This document shows, in pieces, positions 16,786 to 25,861 of a DNA stretch of 64,000 bases (position 1 is the stretch's first letter; each line of letters begins with the position of its first letter). The position numbers and the translations under genes are program-made. The stretch is from the NCBI RefSeq assembly GCF_011059145.1, contig NZ_JAALLT010000002.1, positions 744,001 to 808,000 of the forward strand, read 5' to 3'. The notes under the pieces are model-generated. The model searched no databases. It was not told where the DNA came from and saw only the letters and a program-made list of their open reading frames with translations. The DNA comes from Halalkalibaculum roseum (lineage in GTDB: Bacteria > Bacteroidota > Rhodothermia > Balneolales > Balneolaceae).

Positions 16786-17619
16786 TTAGTCACGATACAA
16801 ACCGGCGAGATCCCATTTTTGGATTACCTCCAGAATAAGGTCTCCTACCCTGTTATTGACCCTCTCGTAATATTCTTGAGACTGATCCCTATCAAAGGTA
16901 GGATATCCCTGCCCTTCTTCGTACAAACCGATGGATGAAGGAAAAGGATAAGCAGACCATGAAGTACCGGAAGGATATGCTGTTGCCATATTCGGGTCAT
17001 ACCACTCGGGATGGATATGCTCAGGTACAACAGCTTGCACATAAGCAGTTTCGTTGTTACCGGCGTGCCCTCCATTTTCATCAAATACTGCAAATGTATC
17101 ATCAGAAGCCAGGCTCCACCAGTTAATAACCAGAATACGAACCCTCTCCTTTTCTGAAAGCCGACCGGCCAAATCTTGCAGAATAGCTGTTTGAGGACCG
17201 CCGTGTCCATTCAGAATAATAATATTGATAAATTTATTTTTCACCAGTCCACTAATAATATCCGTCACAAACATTCGATAAGCTTCCTCAGAAATTTCAA
17301 AAGCCCCCGGAAAAGCCTTCATCCCACCGGTAACCCCATAATTCAAAGTCGGGGTAATCATAGCATCAAGACCGGCAGCCAGCTCCCGAGCCATAGCCTG
17401 CGGCGCCAGGTTATCAGATCCATTGGGAATCACGCCGTGAGGTTCAAGCGTGCCAACCGGCAGCAATACCGTCTCAATTTGTGAAGGTACATATGCTTGA
17501 AACTCTTTCCAGTTTATAAGGTTCATATCCCGGGTGGTAGGTTCCTCACCGGATTGAGCATTGGCAAAGAACGTACAGCTCAACAAAATGATGAAGGTAT
17601 ACCATAATGACTGTTTCAT
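16786..17619 (-). CDS. Exported creatininase-family amidohydrolase
   Basis: The 277-residue product starts with a signal peptide (to about NAQ, residue 22), which is uncommon because most creatininase-family enzymes are cytoplasmic. The metal ligands of the family appear intact: Glu59 and His61 in GTLEPHG, Asp69 in NGSDNLAP, the NGHGG loop near 143, and HAGNNETA further on. The family hydrolyses cyclic or linear amide bonds (creatinine, formamides). It is downstream of, and 56 bases from, an NSS transporter on the same strand, suggesting linked import of a product or substrate. The substrate is unknown. Confidence 0.88.
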   Translation of the reverse strand: MKQSLWYTFIILLSCTFFANAQSGEEPTTRDMNLINWKEFQAYVPSQIETVLLPVGTLEPHGVIPNGSDNLAPQAMARELAAGLDAMITPTLNYGVTGGMKAFPGAFEISEEAYRMFVTDIISGLVKNKFINIIILNGHGGPQTAILQDLAGRLSEKERVRILVINWWSLASDDTFAVFDENGGHAGNNETAYVQAVVPEHIHPEWYDPNMATAYPSGTSWSAYPFPSSIGLYEEGQGYPTFDRDQSQEYYERVNNRVGDLILEVIQKWDLAGLYRD

Positions 17620-17675
17620 AGCCTTTGATTAAATGATTAGAGATGTGAATTTATATTTGTAAAAAATCCAGCGTC

Positions 17676-19172
17676 TTATCCTTTTGTTTTGTCTGCAAGC
17701 TTCCGGTTATAAAAAATAAACAGTCCCATAGCTATTCCCCACTGTACCAACACCGTTGCTACCGAATAGAGACTCAGAGGATTATACCAGGTATCGGGTG
17801 CATAGGCTGATGCACTTAAATACATCCACCAGATCAATAGTGAAATTACCTCGACCGGGACGACGTATTTGATAATAATATCCCACCATTTTCCAAGCGT
17901 ATAGGTGCGCTCTTCATTATTTACGATTTCAGATCTGAATTTTTCCGGGCCGTATTTTATAATCGCAAATGACATGAATGCCCCGGAAACCAAAAGTCCG
18001 ACGCCCCATACAAAATCCTGGTTGGCCAAAATATCTGTTGAAATAGCTGAAGGCATCCCAAATGCAAAACCGGCTAAGCATACCCCGACAGCTGCTTTTT
18101 TCCGGGAAACTCCCATATCAACAAAGACCCGGCTGGCCAGCTCTATCATGGAGATCAGTGAACTGAATGCCGCGAAGGTAAGCCCCAGGAAAAAGAGAAT
18201 GGCAAAAAATTGTCCTCCCGGCATCTCATTAAAGAGCTGCGGCATCCACATAAATGTCAGCCCGGTAGAAGCCGGACCCGAAGTCTTCATTATCTCCAAG
18301 ACTTCGGCATTGGTCATTGTTGCGCCCAAGGTTCCGAAAACGGTCGAAAAAATTGTGGCTGCAGCTAACAAAGATACAATGTTATTACCGATACCGGTCT
18401 GAAAAGCACTAATGGTAATATCATCCTTAGTACGCATATATGCGGCATAAGTAAGAATGAGTCCCCATGCAGCTCCCGTATCCCAGGCATTTTGTGTGAG
18501 GGCTTCCAGCCAGACACTCGGTTGAGTGAGCGTTGACCAGTCGGGTGTAAATAAATACTCAATTCCCTGCATGCTTCCCGGCAACATGACAGCTCTGACA
18601 AGGGAAATAACCACTACCAGCAGCAGGGATGGGATCAAAATCTTATTGATTCGTTCAATAGATGAAATACCTTTGACAACTATAATGCCGCCCAAGCCCA
18701 TCATGAGTGCATGAAAAACCGACGGCAATGCCGAACCCTGGAAACTGTACCAAATCGTTTCTGCATGCTGCATGTTTTCGGGAAGAGCCGATGTCAAGGA
18801 TTCAATCAGGTAGTATAAACACCAACCGGCCACCACACTGTAGTAGAACATGATGGCAGTTGCCACAAAACCGATAAAACTTCCCATCCAGGCAAACTTT
18901 TCCCCAACCAATTTGATGAAAGAACCGATGACTCCTTTGCGACCGTTGCGTCCGATTCCGTATTCTGCAATAATCAAAGGAATGGAAAACAGGAACAGAC
19001 AGCTGATCCATGCTATAAGAAATGCCCCGGCTCCTTCCTCGCCTCCATTTTGGGCTGCGATGCGCGGAAATCGCCAAATATTACCCGTCCCAACAGCTAT
19101 TCCCAAAACACTTAAAATCATTCCCAGTCGGGAGTTAAAGAAATTATCGCCGCCGGATTTATTTTGATCCAT
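17676..19172 (-). CDS. NSS-family sodium-dependent transporter
   Basis: The 498-residue protein (ATG 19172; a GTG lies one codon upstream) has about twelve membrane helices. It carries the N-terminal signature of the neurotransmitter:sodium symporter family: RLGMILSVLGIAVGTGNIWRFPRIAAQNGG near residues 15-44, with the unwound helix-1 glycines. These transporters import amino acids or related amines with sodium. It is followed by the exported creatininase gene on the same strand. No second subunit gene is present. Confidence 0.93.
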   Translation of the reverse strand: MDQNKSGGDNFFNSRLGMILSVLGIAVGTGNIWRFPRIAAQNGGEEGAGAFLIAWISCLFLFSIPLIIAEYGIGRNGRKGVIGSFIKLVGEKFAWMGSFIGFVATAIMFYYSVVAGWCLYYLIESLTSALPENMQHAETIWYSFQGSALPSVFHALMMGLGGIIVVKGISSIERINKILIPSLLLVVVISLVRAVMLPGSMQGIEYLFTPDWSTLTQPSVWLEALTQNAWDTGAAWGLILTYAAYMRTKDDITISAFQTGIGNNIVSLLAAATIFSTVFGTLGATMTNAEVLEIMKTSGPASTGLTFMWMPQLFNEMPGGQFFAILFFLGLTFAAFSSLISMIELASRVFVDMGVSRKKAAVGVCLAGFAFGMPSAISTDILANQDFVWGVGLLVSGAFMSFAIIKYGPEKFRSEIVNNEERTYTLGKWWDIIIKYVVPVEVISLLIWWMYLSASAYAPDTWYNPLSLYSVATVLVQWGIAMGLFIFYNRKLADKTKG

Positions 19173-19446
19173 CACTAAAGTTCACGAATTACGATTAGCA
19201 GACTTGACTCACCTGTTCAGGCAAAACAGAAGATAATAGAATCATATCAAAGAGCAAGATTGCCGTTCATTTTATGCAGCTAAAGCTTTCCTTAAAATAA
19301 CTTTTAACAACTGCTCGTTAGCATCCCTTGTAATTACTTAATCAAGAAATATTTAGCATCTCCTTATTTTGATTCCATAGAACCTATGGCTATTATTGCG
19401 TGCTAAATTATAAATATGAAATACGTAAGAATTAAAAAGGCCTCGG

Positions 19447-22431
19447 ATGTTTTCGGATCATAAATCTACCAATCGTACTTTAGCCTTAGTTACCTTTTTT
19501 GCCACCCTAGTTCTTTATTCGATAACCATGGCTCCGACGGCCAGCTTCTGGGATTCTGGAGAGTTTATAGCAGTAGCTCACGGCCTGCAGGTTAATCACC
19601 CTCCCGGAGCTCCGTTTTATTCCCTGCTTGGAAGACTCTTCTCCATGTTTATGCCGGCTTCTTATGTAGCCTTGAGTATCAATTTCATCAGTGCCCTGGC
19701 ATCCGCTCTTACGGTAATGCTTCTATACCTTATTATCGTAAGACTGGTTAAGGAGTTTCGGGGAGCAGCCGATGAGATGTCCTCTATTGACAAAATAGGT
19801 ATGTACGGAGGAGCCCTTATAGGTGCTTTCGCCTTCTCCGTGACCGATACGTTCTGGTTCAATGCCTCTGAAGCAGAGGTATATGCCCCGTCCATGTTTT
19901 TTACCGCCATTGTAGTTTGGCTGGCTTTGAAATGGTCTGAGTATCACGACGAACCCTATAACGAGCGCTGGCTGGTATTGATAGCGTATATGTTCGGCCT
20001 TGCTCTGGGTGTACACCTGCTTAATCTTCTTGCTCTTTTCTTTGTTGCTCTTATCATCTACTTCAAGAAAAGAGATTTTACCCTGCTTTCTTTTGCGGTG
20101 ACCGGTGCCATAGCTTCTGCATCCTTCCTGGTGATCTATCCTTTCACGGTGCAGATGCTTCCCGGAATCATGGAAAATATAAATCGTGCTTCCTACGGCT
20201 TGATCGGTCCTGTTACTTTTATAGTTTTGGTTATACTGAGTATAGCCGGGGGGATCTATTACACCCACAAGAAGAACATGCGGGTTGCCAACATAGTGAT
20301 GCTGAGCTATGCTATGATAATGATAGGATACTCCTCCTATTCCCTGATTTTCATTCGTTCTATCGCTGATCCTCCCATTGACGAAAATGATCCGGAAACG
20401 ACTCAGGCTTTTATCAGTTACCTTGAACGTGAGCAGTATGGACAAACCCCACTGTTAACAGGCAATACCTATGACAATTCCATGGGTGGCATCGATCAGC
20501 AGGAAGAAGTGTTCTTTCCGCGTCGATATTCCGGAAGCGGCGCTCACCTTCAGCAATACAGCAATTACAGCAGCGACTGGGACTTCTTTATCGACTACCA
20601 GGTCAACCACATGTATATCCGGTATTTCAACTGGAATTTCATAGGCAGGGATTCGGATATACAGGATACCGGTTGGCAGGCAGGATTTACGGAAAGTGAG
20701 CATGAAAATAATCCGGCACATAACAGCTATTTTTACCTGCCGTTCCTATTGGGACTCTTCGGCCTGATATTTCATTTTCAGCGTGACTGGAAAAGAGCGC
20801 TATCGGTACTGGCCCTGTTCATCATGACCGGCTTTGCCATTATCGTTTTCCTCAATCAGACCCCCCTTCAGCCTCGCGAGCGTGACTACGCCTATGTCGG
20901 ATCGTTCTTTGCTTTTGCGATCTGGATCGGTATGGGTGGAGTAGGTATGATTGAACTTGTGAAGGAACACTTGAAATCCAATAAAACGGCTGCCTATGCC
21001 ATTCTGGGAGTACTATTTGTCAGTATACCGGTTCTTATGGGCTTTCAAAATTTTGACGATCACGATCGCAGCAATCGTTATGTAGCTCCGGACTATGCCT
21101 ATAACCTGCTAAATTCAGTTGCACCCAATGCCCTGATATTTACGAATGGTGACAACGATACCTTCCCTTTATGGTATTTGCAGGAAGTAGAAGGTGTGCG
21201 TACAGATGTCAGAATAGTTTGTCTTAGCCTTCTCAATACCGACTGGTATATCAAGCAGCTGCGTGATCAGTGGTCTCATGAATCAGCTCCCCTCCCCATC
21301 TCCTTAACTGATGAGGAGATTGAAGAGATGACGGCAAGCTTGTCACTGCACCAGCCGACAACCATAAATATTCCCGTTAATAAAGACCTGTTAAAAAGTG
21401 CATTCTCCGGTGACAATACCTATAAAGAGACTATCGGGGTTAAGCCTGATACCTCACTGGAACTCTTTCGTGAAGGTGTTGACTTCGGTATGCCGGTTGA
21501 CTCATTGGATAATGAGGTGAGCTGGTACTATGAAGGAAGATCAGCAGGTGCAGACGGTCAAGGAAACCAGCGATATTACACACAGGTACAAGACGAAGTT
21601 ATTCTGGATATTTTAAAAACCAATAATTGGTTGCGTCCGGTTTACTTTGCCAACACTGTTTCCACGACCAGTCAACTGAATCTTCAGCCTTATTTCCGAT
21701 TTGAGGGTAAGGCATTCCGAGTAGTACCCCAAAGACATGAAGCAGGTTCATTCGGCTGGATTGAACCAGAGATTCATGCCGAACGTCTTCGCAATTTCCG
21801 TTTCCGGGAGTGGAATAACCCGGACGTCTATTTCGATGAAAACATCCGCAGAATGCTTGGTAACTACCGTTACAGTATCACAGAATTATCGGATAAATAT
21901 ATGGCTATCGGCAAACCCGACAGTGCTCAGAAATGGCTGCGATGGGGAGAAGAAAAAATCCCATTCAATTTTGTGGATGGAAACTCTTTCATGAACTCCA
22001 TGATACTCTATGCTTACAGCTATGCCCGGGCCGATGACAGCACCAATGCCTTGCGACTCTCGGATACCGGCAGGGACAAGTTACTTGAAGAGCTTCGGGA
22101 ACAGATAGATGAGTATGATGTTATTCAGGGCAGAATTGTTGAGCTTAATGAGGAAATCAAACAGGCCCGAATGAATGCAGATATGGGTAGACAGCAAAGT
22201 CTCAGGAATCGCGTTCAGCAGGTGATTTCACAGCGTGATAATGTGGCTCGTGACATCAACTTTGCAATCAGCCACCTGACCATTTTACAGCGTATATACT
22301 ACATGTTTGATGAGGATGAGAAAGCTGCCAACCTGGTTGAGCAAGTAGATCAAATAACCGGATCGCGTATTGGCTTACCTGCTTCTGAAGAGGAAAACAG
22401 AAAGCAGTTTGAACAATTTGGACTTAATTAA
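19447..22431 (+). CDS. DUF2723 membrane protein, TMEM260-type O-mannosyltransferase-like
   Basis: The 994-residue protein has an N-terminal half with about ten membrane helices. The DUF2723 hallmark MAPTASFWDSGEFIAVAHGLQVNHPPGAP lies at about 27-56, where the Asp and Glu are in the position of the catalytic acid of GT-C enzymes. A large soluble C-terminal part (from about 550) contains GDNDTFPLWYLQEV and ends in a helical, TPR-like region. DUF2723 proteins are homologous to TMEM260, a protein O-mannosyltransferase in animals. Bacteroidota members are presumed to glycosylate envelope proteins. Confidence 0.9.
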   Translation: MFSDHKSTNRTLALVTFFATLVLYSITMAPTASFWDSGEFIAVAHGLQVNHPPGAPFYSLLGRLFSMFMPASYVALSINFISALASALTVMLLYLIIVRLVKEFRGAADEMSSIDKIGMYGGALIGAFAFSVTDTFWFNASEAEVYAPSMFFTAIVVWLALKWSEYHDEPYNERWLVLIAYMFGLALGVHLLNLLALFFVALIIYFKKRDFTLLSFAVTGAIASASFLVIYPFTVQMLPGIMENINRASYGLIGPVTFIVLVILSIAGGIYYTHKKNMRVANIVMLSYAMIMIGYSSYSLIFIRSIADPPIDENDPETTQAFISYLEREQYGQTPLLTGNTYDNSMGGIDQQEEVFFPRRYSGSGAHLQQYSNYSSDWDFFIDYQVNHMYIRYFNWNFIGRDSDIQDTGWQAGFTESEHENNPAHNSYFYLPFLLGLFGLIFHFQRDWKRALSVLALFIMTGFAIIVFLNQTPLQPRERDYAYVGSFFAFAIWIGMGGVGMIELVKEHLKSNKTAAYAILGVLFVSIPVLMGFQNFDDHDRSNRYVAPDYAYNLLNSVAPNALIFTNGDNDTFPLWYLQEVEGVRTDVRIVCLSLLNTDWYIKQLRDQWSHESAPLPISLTDEEIEEMTASLSLHQPTTINIPVNKDLLKSAFSGDNTYKETIGVKPDTSLELFREGVDFGMPVDSLDNEVSWYYEGRSAGADGQGNQRYYTQVQDEVILDILKTNNWLRPVYFANTVSTTSQLNLQPYFRFEGKAFRVVPQRHEAGSFGWIEPEIHAERLRNFRFREWNNPDVYFDENIRRMLGNYRYSITELSDKYMAIGKPDSAQKWLRWGEEKIPFNFVDGNSFMNSMILYAYSYARADDSTNALRLSDTGRDKLLEELREQIDEYDVIQGRIVELNEEIKQARMNADMGRQQSLRNRVQQVISQRDNVARDINFAISHLTILQRIYYMFDEDEKAANLVEQVDQITGSRIGLPASEEENRKQFEQFGLN

Positions 22432-22460
22432 GTTATCAGTACCGATAGCGGCATTCCCTA

Positions 22461-22492
22461 TTTCTAATTCTTAGTTAGGTGTGGTATATTTG
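22461..22492 (+). promoter_or_regulatory. Candidate Bacteroidota-type promoter for the gene at 22533
   Basis: TATATTTG at 22485-22492 matches the -7 consensus TAnnTTTG. A TTTC (one mismatch to TTTG) lies 20 bases upstream at 22461-22464. It lies 40 bases before the start codon. Confidence 0.5.
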
Positions 22493-22532
22493 ACGGTACA
22501 ATAACAAATAACGGCTGCAAATATTTGTAAGC

Positions 22533-22994
22533 ATGGTACATCAGTTTACTAAAGAAAATATCGATGCAATTGCCGAAGTACTGAATACGAAGGCAAAACC
22601 ACTGGGCGATGATGTTTTTCGACTTGAGGTAATCAATGAGGAAGACAATCGAAAACTGGCACTGGAAATACACCTAGGTCTTGACGCTAACGGTGAAGCC
22701 ATGAATATGGTCTCTGTGTACGCCCAAAATACCTTTCTGCAATTACATAACTGTACTGCATTCATCGCCAGCGACATGCTAAAGCAGGTTACCTTTTTTG
22801 GACGATCAGGGGAAAGGACTTCCGGTTTAATAGTTGAGACGGGAGCAGGCTGCAGCCTCTATTCTAATGTCAGCGAAACTATTCTAAACAGTGACTTTAC
22901 CCAGTTACCGGAAGATCTCATGATGTGTGCCATTGCACTTTCGCTTACAGAATCGGTTGATTTAGATGACTTCTCCTTTGATGAGGATGCCTAG
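22533..22994 (+). CDS. Uncharacterised acidic protein
   Basis: The 153-residue soluble protein has no signal peptide or membrane segment and ends in a strongly acidic tail (SVDLDDFSFDEDA). Alternating alpha and beta segments and its size are reminiscent of small chaperone-like folds, but I recognise no family. It is 8 bases upstream of the ybeY start and probably cotranscribed with it. A candidate promoter lies just before it. Confidence 0.7.
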   Translation: MVHQFTKENIDAIAEVLNTKAKPLGDDVFRLEVINEEDNRKLALEIHLGLDANGEAMNMVSVYAQNTFLQLHNCTAFIASDMLKQVTFFGRSGERTSGLIVETGAGCSLYSNVSETILNSDFTQLPEDLMMCAIALSLTESVDLDDFSFDEDA

Positions 22995-23002
22995 TCCTTG
23001 TG

Positions 23003-23440
23003 ATGGGAAAAAATGAACCTGATATTCAGCTCTTTAACGAATCAAACGAATCAATACCTTTAGATCTTTCAACGGTTCGCCATTGTGCTGGAGAAGTAGC
23101 CAAACACGAGAACTGTTATTTTGCCCTACTCGAAGTCGTGTTTGTAGATGAATCAACTATCATAGGAATCAATAAAGAGTATCTCGAAAGGGATTATGTA
23201 ACCGATATCATCACCTTTCGCTATGATGAAGATACATTTAATGATAATATCGAAGGTACACTATATTGTTGCGCACAAAGGATTTATGAGCAGTCATCTG
23301 AATTTAATGAAGATCCCGAAACAGAGTTCAAGCGCATTCTGATTCACGGATTACTGCATCTTTGCGGTTATGATGATCAGTCAGCCGAATCAAAAGAAAA
23401 AATGAGCGTTAAAGAGAATTTTTACCTGGAAAAGGTCTGA
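23003..23440 (+). CDS. ybeY: Endoribonuclease YbeY, rRNA maturation factor
   Basis: From ATG 23003 (a GTG lies one codon earlier) the product has 145 residues, typical of YbeY. The upstream RDYVTDIITF segment and the metal motif HGLLHLCGYDD (about 115-125) identify it. YbeY processes 16S rRNA ends and supports ribosome quality control. In most bacteria the third metal ligand of HGxLHLxGYDH is His; here that position is Asp125, a change also seen in my recollection of other Bacteroidota sequences. Two genes of unknown function flank it. Confidence 0.92.
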   Translation: MGKNEPDIQLFNESNESIPLDLSTVRHCAGEVAKHENCYFALLEVVFVDESTIIGINKEYLERDYVTDIITFRYDEDTFNDNIEGTLYCCAQRIYEQSSEFNEDPETEFKRILIHGLLHLCGYDDQSAESKEKMSVKENFYLEKV

Positions 23441-23578
23441 CTTTGCCTTACCCCTCCTAGAAAGGTTCTGTCGCAATTCTTTTGAGTTATTTAGATTGCG
23501 CTAGTAATCAATCCAACCTAATTGCAATTCTTTCGTAAGAGAACTGTATTTTCGAATAGATTATTCTACATTAGGCAT

Positions 23579-24739
23579 ATGAACGAGGAATCCTTGCAAA
23601 AAGAAGAACAGACCAATTCTGCCCTGGAGGTTGCAAAAGAGAAAACCAGGGATCATGCCAAGGCCTTATGGCAGATCATCAGCAAACACAGCAACTCTAA
23701 TCGTTTTTCTGAAGAAACCAAGGTAAAACCGGCTTCCCCGGAGACTTTTACATTTAAGAGCAGGGGCTTTCTTAGCGTACTCTCCATCATCCCCTATTTT
23801 CTAGCACTGCTCTTCATTACATCTTTTTTCTGGGATTTTAACGGAATGTACTGGGAGGCTTATGGTTATACACTATCCTTCGAAGGGTTGCTTAAAATTC
23901 TAAGTGTTAGCGGACTGATTGGCTTTCTGACCAACTGGCTGGCTATAACCATGTTATTTAAGCCGGCGCAAAAAAGACCGCTCCTGGGACATGGATTAAT
24001 ACCGGCGCAAAAAGATCGCATAGCCTTTCGCATGGCGCAGGCAGTTTCTGAGGATCTTATAAATCCTGAAATCATCAAGCAGAAAATCAATGAGTCAGGT
24101 ATCATTGGGCAGTACCGGGAACAAGGAACCAGATACATTAAGGGAATTATCGATGATCCTGAGTTTCGGTACGATTTAAAACGTTGGGTAGTTCAGTATG
24201 TGGATGAAATGATAGCAGACCCTGAGATTCGGGGTGCCCTTGCGGAAAAAATTATCCTGGAAATTGAAGAATCCATCGAAGAGAAATCCTTTGAAAAGGT
24301 GGCGCTGAAAGCCTATTCCTATATTAAGGGACAGGAAATGCAGCATATCATTGAAGAGGCGCTGGCAAGGGTTCCTACATCTGTAGAAAGCGGACTGAAT
24401 AAAATGGACAGCCTTCTGGATCAGCTGCCGGCCAAGCTGGATAAGCACAGTGAGGCTATTGAAAATATTGTCACCAACCTGCTGCACAAGCTCATTAATC
24501 AACTTGATGTCCACGCCCTCGTTGAAGATAACCTGAGAGGCTACGACGAGCAGCATATCTCCAATATCATCAAGAATGCCACCAATGAGCAGCTGCACTA
24601 TATACAGTACCTGGGTGCGGTGTTGGGTATGATAGGCGGACTCGTCATCTGGGAGCCTATTCTAAGTTCAGTATTCCTAGGTATTATGACGATGATGGTT
24701 CTTGTTGTTGACACTTTATTGCTTCGTGTTCAACATTGA
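23579..24739 (+). CDS. DUF445-family membrane protein
   Basis: From ATG 23579 the product has 386 residues. The DUF445 core begins with two membrane helices (about 60-82 and 95-118) ending in GFLTNWLAITMLFKPAQKRPLLGHGLIPAQKDRIA (about 118-152). A long helical region of repeated amphipathic segments follows, and a C-terminal membrane helix pair lies at about 345-380. DUF445 proteins are widespread and uncharacterised. An upstream in-frame start at 23522 would add 19 residues of poor quality. Confidence 0.88.
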   Translation: MNEESLQKEEQTNSALEVAKEKTRDHAKALWQIISKHSNSNRFSEETKVKPASPETFTFKSRGFLSVLSIIPYFLALLFITSFFWDFNGMYWEAYGYTLSFEGLLKILSVSGLIGFLTNWLAITMLFKPAQKRPLLGHGLIPAQKDRIAFRMAQAVSEDLINPEIIKQKINESGIIGQYREQGTRYIKGIIDDPEFRYDLKRWVVQYVDEMIADPEIRGALAEKIILEIEESIEEKSFEKVALKAYSYIKGQEMQHIIEEALARVPTSVESGLNKMDSLLDQLPAKLDKHSEAIENIVTNLLHKLINQLDVHALVEDNLRGYDEQHISNIIKNATNEQLHYIQYLGAVLGMIGGLVIWEPILSSVFLGIMTMMVLVVDTLLLRVQH

Positions 24740-24804
24740 TGGCTTCTCGGACGTCCCGTAGTGACGAATGAAATGTAGTTTTGATAAATTATTTGCGATG
24801 AAAT

Positions 24805-25614
24805 CTACAATTGTCGGTGTTTCAAGGAAGGAATAGACCGGCGTACTTCTTCGAGATGTTTTGGATCACATCTACCATAAATTATCCCTGTATCTTCTCC
24901 GGCATCTGCCAAAACCGATCCCCAGGGATCTATAACCAGGGAATGACCGTAGGTTTTCCGGCTCTTCCCGTGGAGACCCGTCTGGGCAGGGGCAACAACA
25001 TAACAGGTATTTTCTATGGCTCTAGATCTGAGGAGGGGGTGCCAGTGATCTTTGCCGGTTGTTCTTGTAAATGCGGAGGGTACCGCCAGTAACTCAGCCC
25101 CATTTTTTGAAAGCACCCTGTAGAGTTCGGGAAATCGTAGGTCATAGCAAACAGAAAGTCCGATGATTCCAAGGTCTTCAGATTTATAAGTAACGGGCTC
25201 ATTTTCACCGGGCTGCACATAGTCCGATTCCCTGTAACTCTCCCCTCCCTCCAGGTCCACATCAAAGAGGTGAATTTTATCATAGCTCGCCAATGTTGAT
25301 CCATCTGGTGAAATAAGCGTGCTCCTGTTGAATACTTTACCGGAAGCCGAGAGAACGGGGTAACTACCACCCAGAAGGTATATACCGAATTCACGGGCTG
25401 TATCTGCTAAGAACTTTTCCGCCTGTACTGAAATTTTTTCCGACTCCTCCAGCCTGGCGTCCAATTTTCCAAGGAAAGCAAAATTCTCCGGCAGAGCTAC
25501 CAGTGTAGCCTCTTTACCGGCGGCTTCTTTAATGAAACCGTACGCTTGTTCCAGATTAAGGTCCAGGTCGGGCTGGCTGTTCATCTGTACCGCTGCGACT
25601 GTGTACTCTTTCAT
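24805..25614 (-). CDS. Nitrilase-superfamily carbon-nitrogen hydrolase (Nit1/Nit2-like)
   Basis: The 269-residue cytoplasmic enzyme has the full catalytic triad of the nitrilase superfamily: Glu43 in ALPENFAF, Lys113 in YDKIHLFDVD, and the nucleophile Cys156 in LSVCYDLRFPELYR. The KIHLFDVD and DLRFPELYR segments and the overall length fit the Nit-type amidases that hydrolyse deaminated glutathione or omega-amides. The exact substrate is inferred from family resemblance. It is convergent with the DUF445 gene. Confidence 0.92.
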   Translation of the reverse strand: MKEYTVAAVQMNSQPDLDLNLEQAYGFIKEAAGKEATLVALPENFAFLGKLDARLEESEKISVQAEKFLADTAREFGIYLLGGSYPVLSASGKVFNRSTLISPDGSTLASYDKIHLFDVDLEGGESYRESDYVQPGENEPVTYKSEDLGIIGLSVCYDLRFPELYRVLSKNGAELLAVPSAFTRTTGKDHWHPLLRSRAIENTCYVVAPAQTGLHGKSRKTYGHSLVIDPWGSVLADAGEDTGIIYGRCDPKHLEEVRRSIPSLKHRQL

Positions 25615-25813
25615 ATTGAACTGTATTTGGTTGGAAACAGAATATGGAAACCTAATTTAAACATACACATTCACAGGATGGCTTTAAACAGTGCAGTCGT
25701 TGGCAGCCGGGAAAAAGAGAAGGGAACGCATCCGTTAGTATTTATTCAACTATATTATGCTGATATGATCTATTCCACCAACTGACGGAGCAGGATGACA
25801 AAAGCCTTAAAGA

Positions 25814-25850
25814 TTAGGTTTAGTACACCTCCAAGGTGTACTAAACCTAA
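25814..25850. repeat. Perfect 17-base-pair hairpin downstream of the amidohydrolase operon
   Basis: TTAGGTTTAGTACACCT at 25814-25830 is followed by 3 loop bases and its exact inverse complement at 25834-25850. It lies 12 bases beyond the stop of the minus-strand amidohydrolase operon and may terminate it, but only short T runs follow on that strand. The core GTTTAGTAxAxCT recurs at 62859. Confidence 0.85.
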
Positions 25851-25861
25851 AGAACTAACTG

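Noticed and set aside
17905-18402. Long plus-strand open frame opposite the NSS transporter
   Set aside because: It lies entirely antisense to a clear transporter gene and its translation has no recognisable domain.
19176-19446. Possible riboswitch or RNA gene in the 271-base gap between the transporter and DUF2723 genes
   Set aside because: I find no conserved riboswitch core, tRNA-like fold or strong hairpin; it probably only holds two divergent promoters.
19723-20445. 240-codon minus-strand frame inside the DUF2723 gene
   Set aside because: The plus-strand frame is continuous over 994 codons with known motifs; the antisense product has no family features.
24740-24804. Possible terminator between the DUF445 and nitrilase genes (TGTAG..CTACA)
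   Set aside because: Only five consecutive pairs form and there is no T run.
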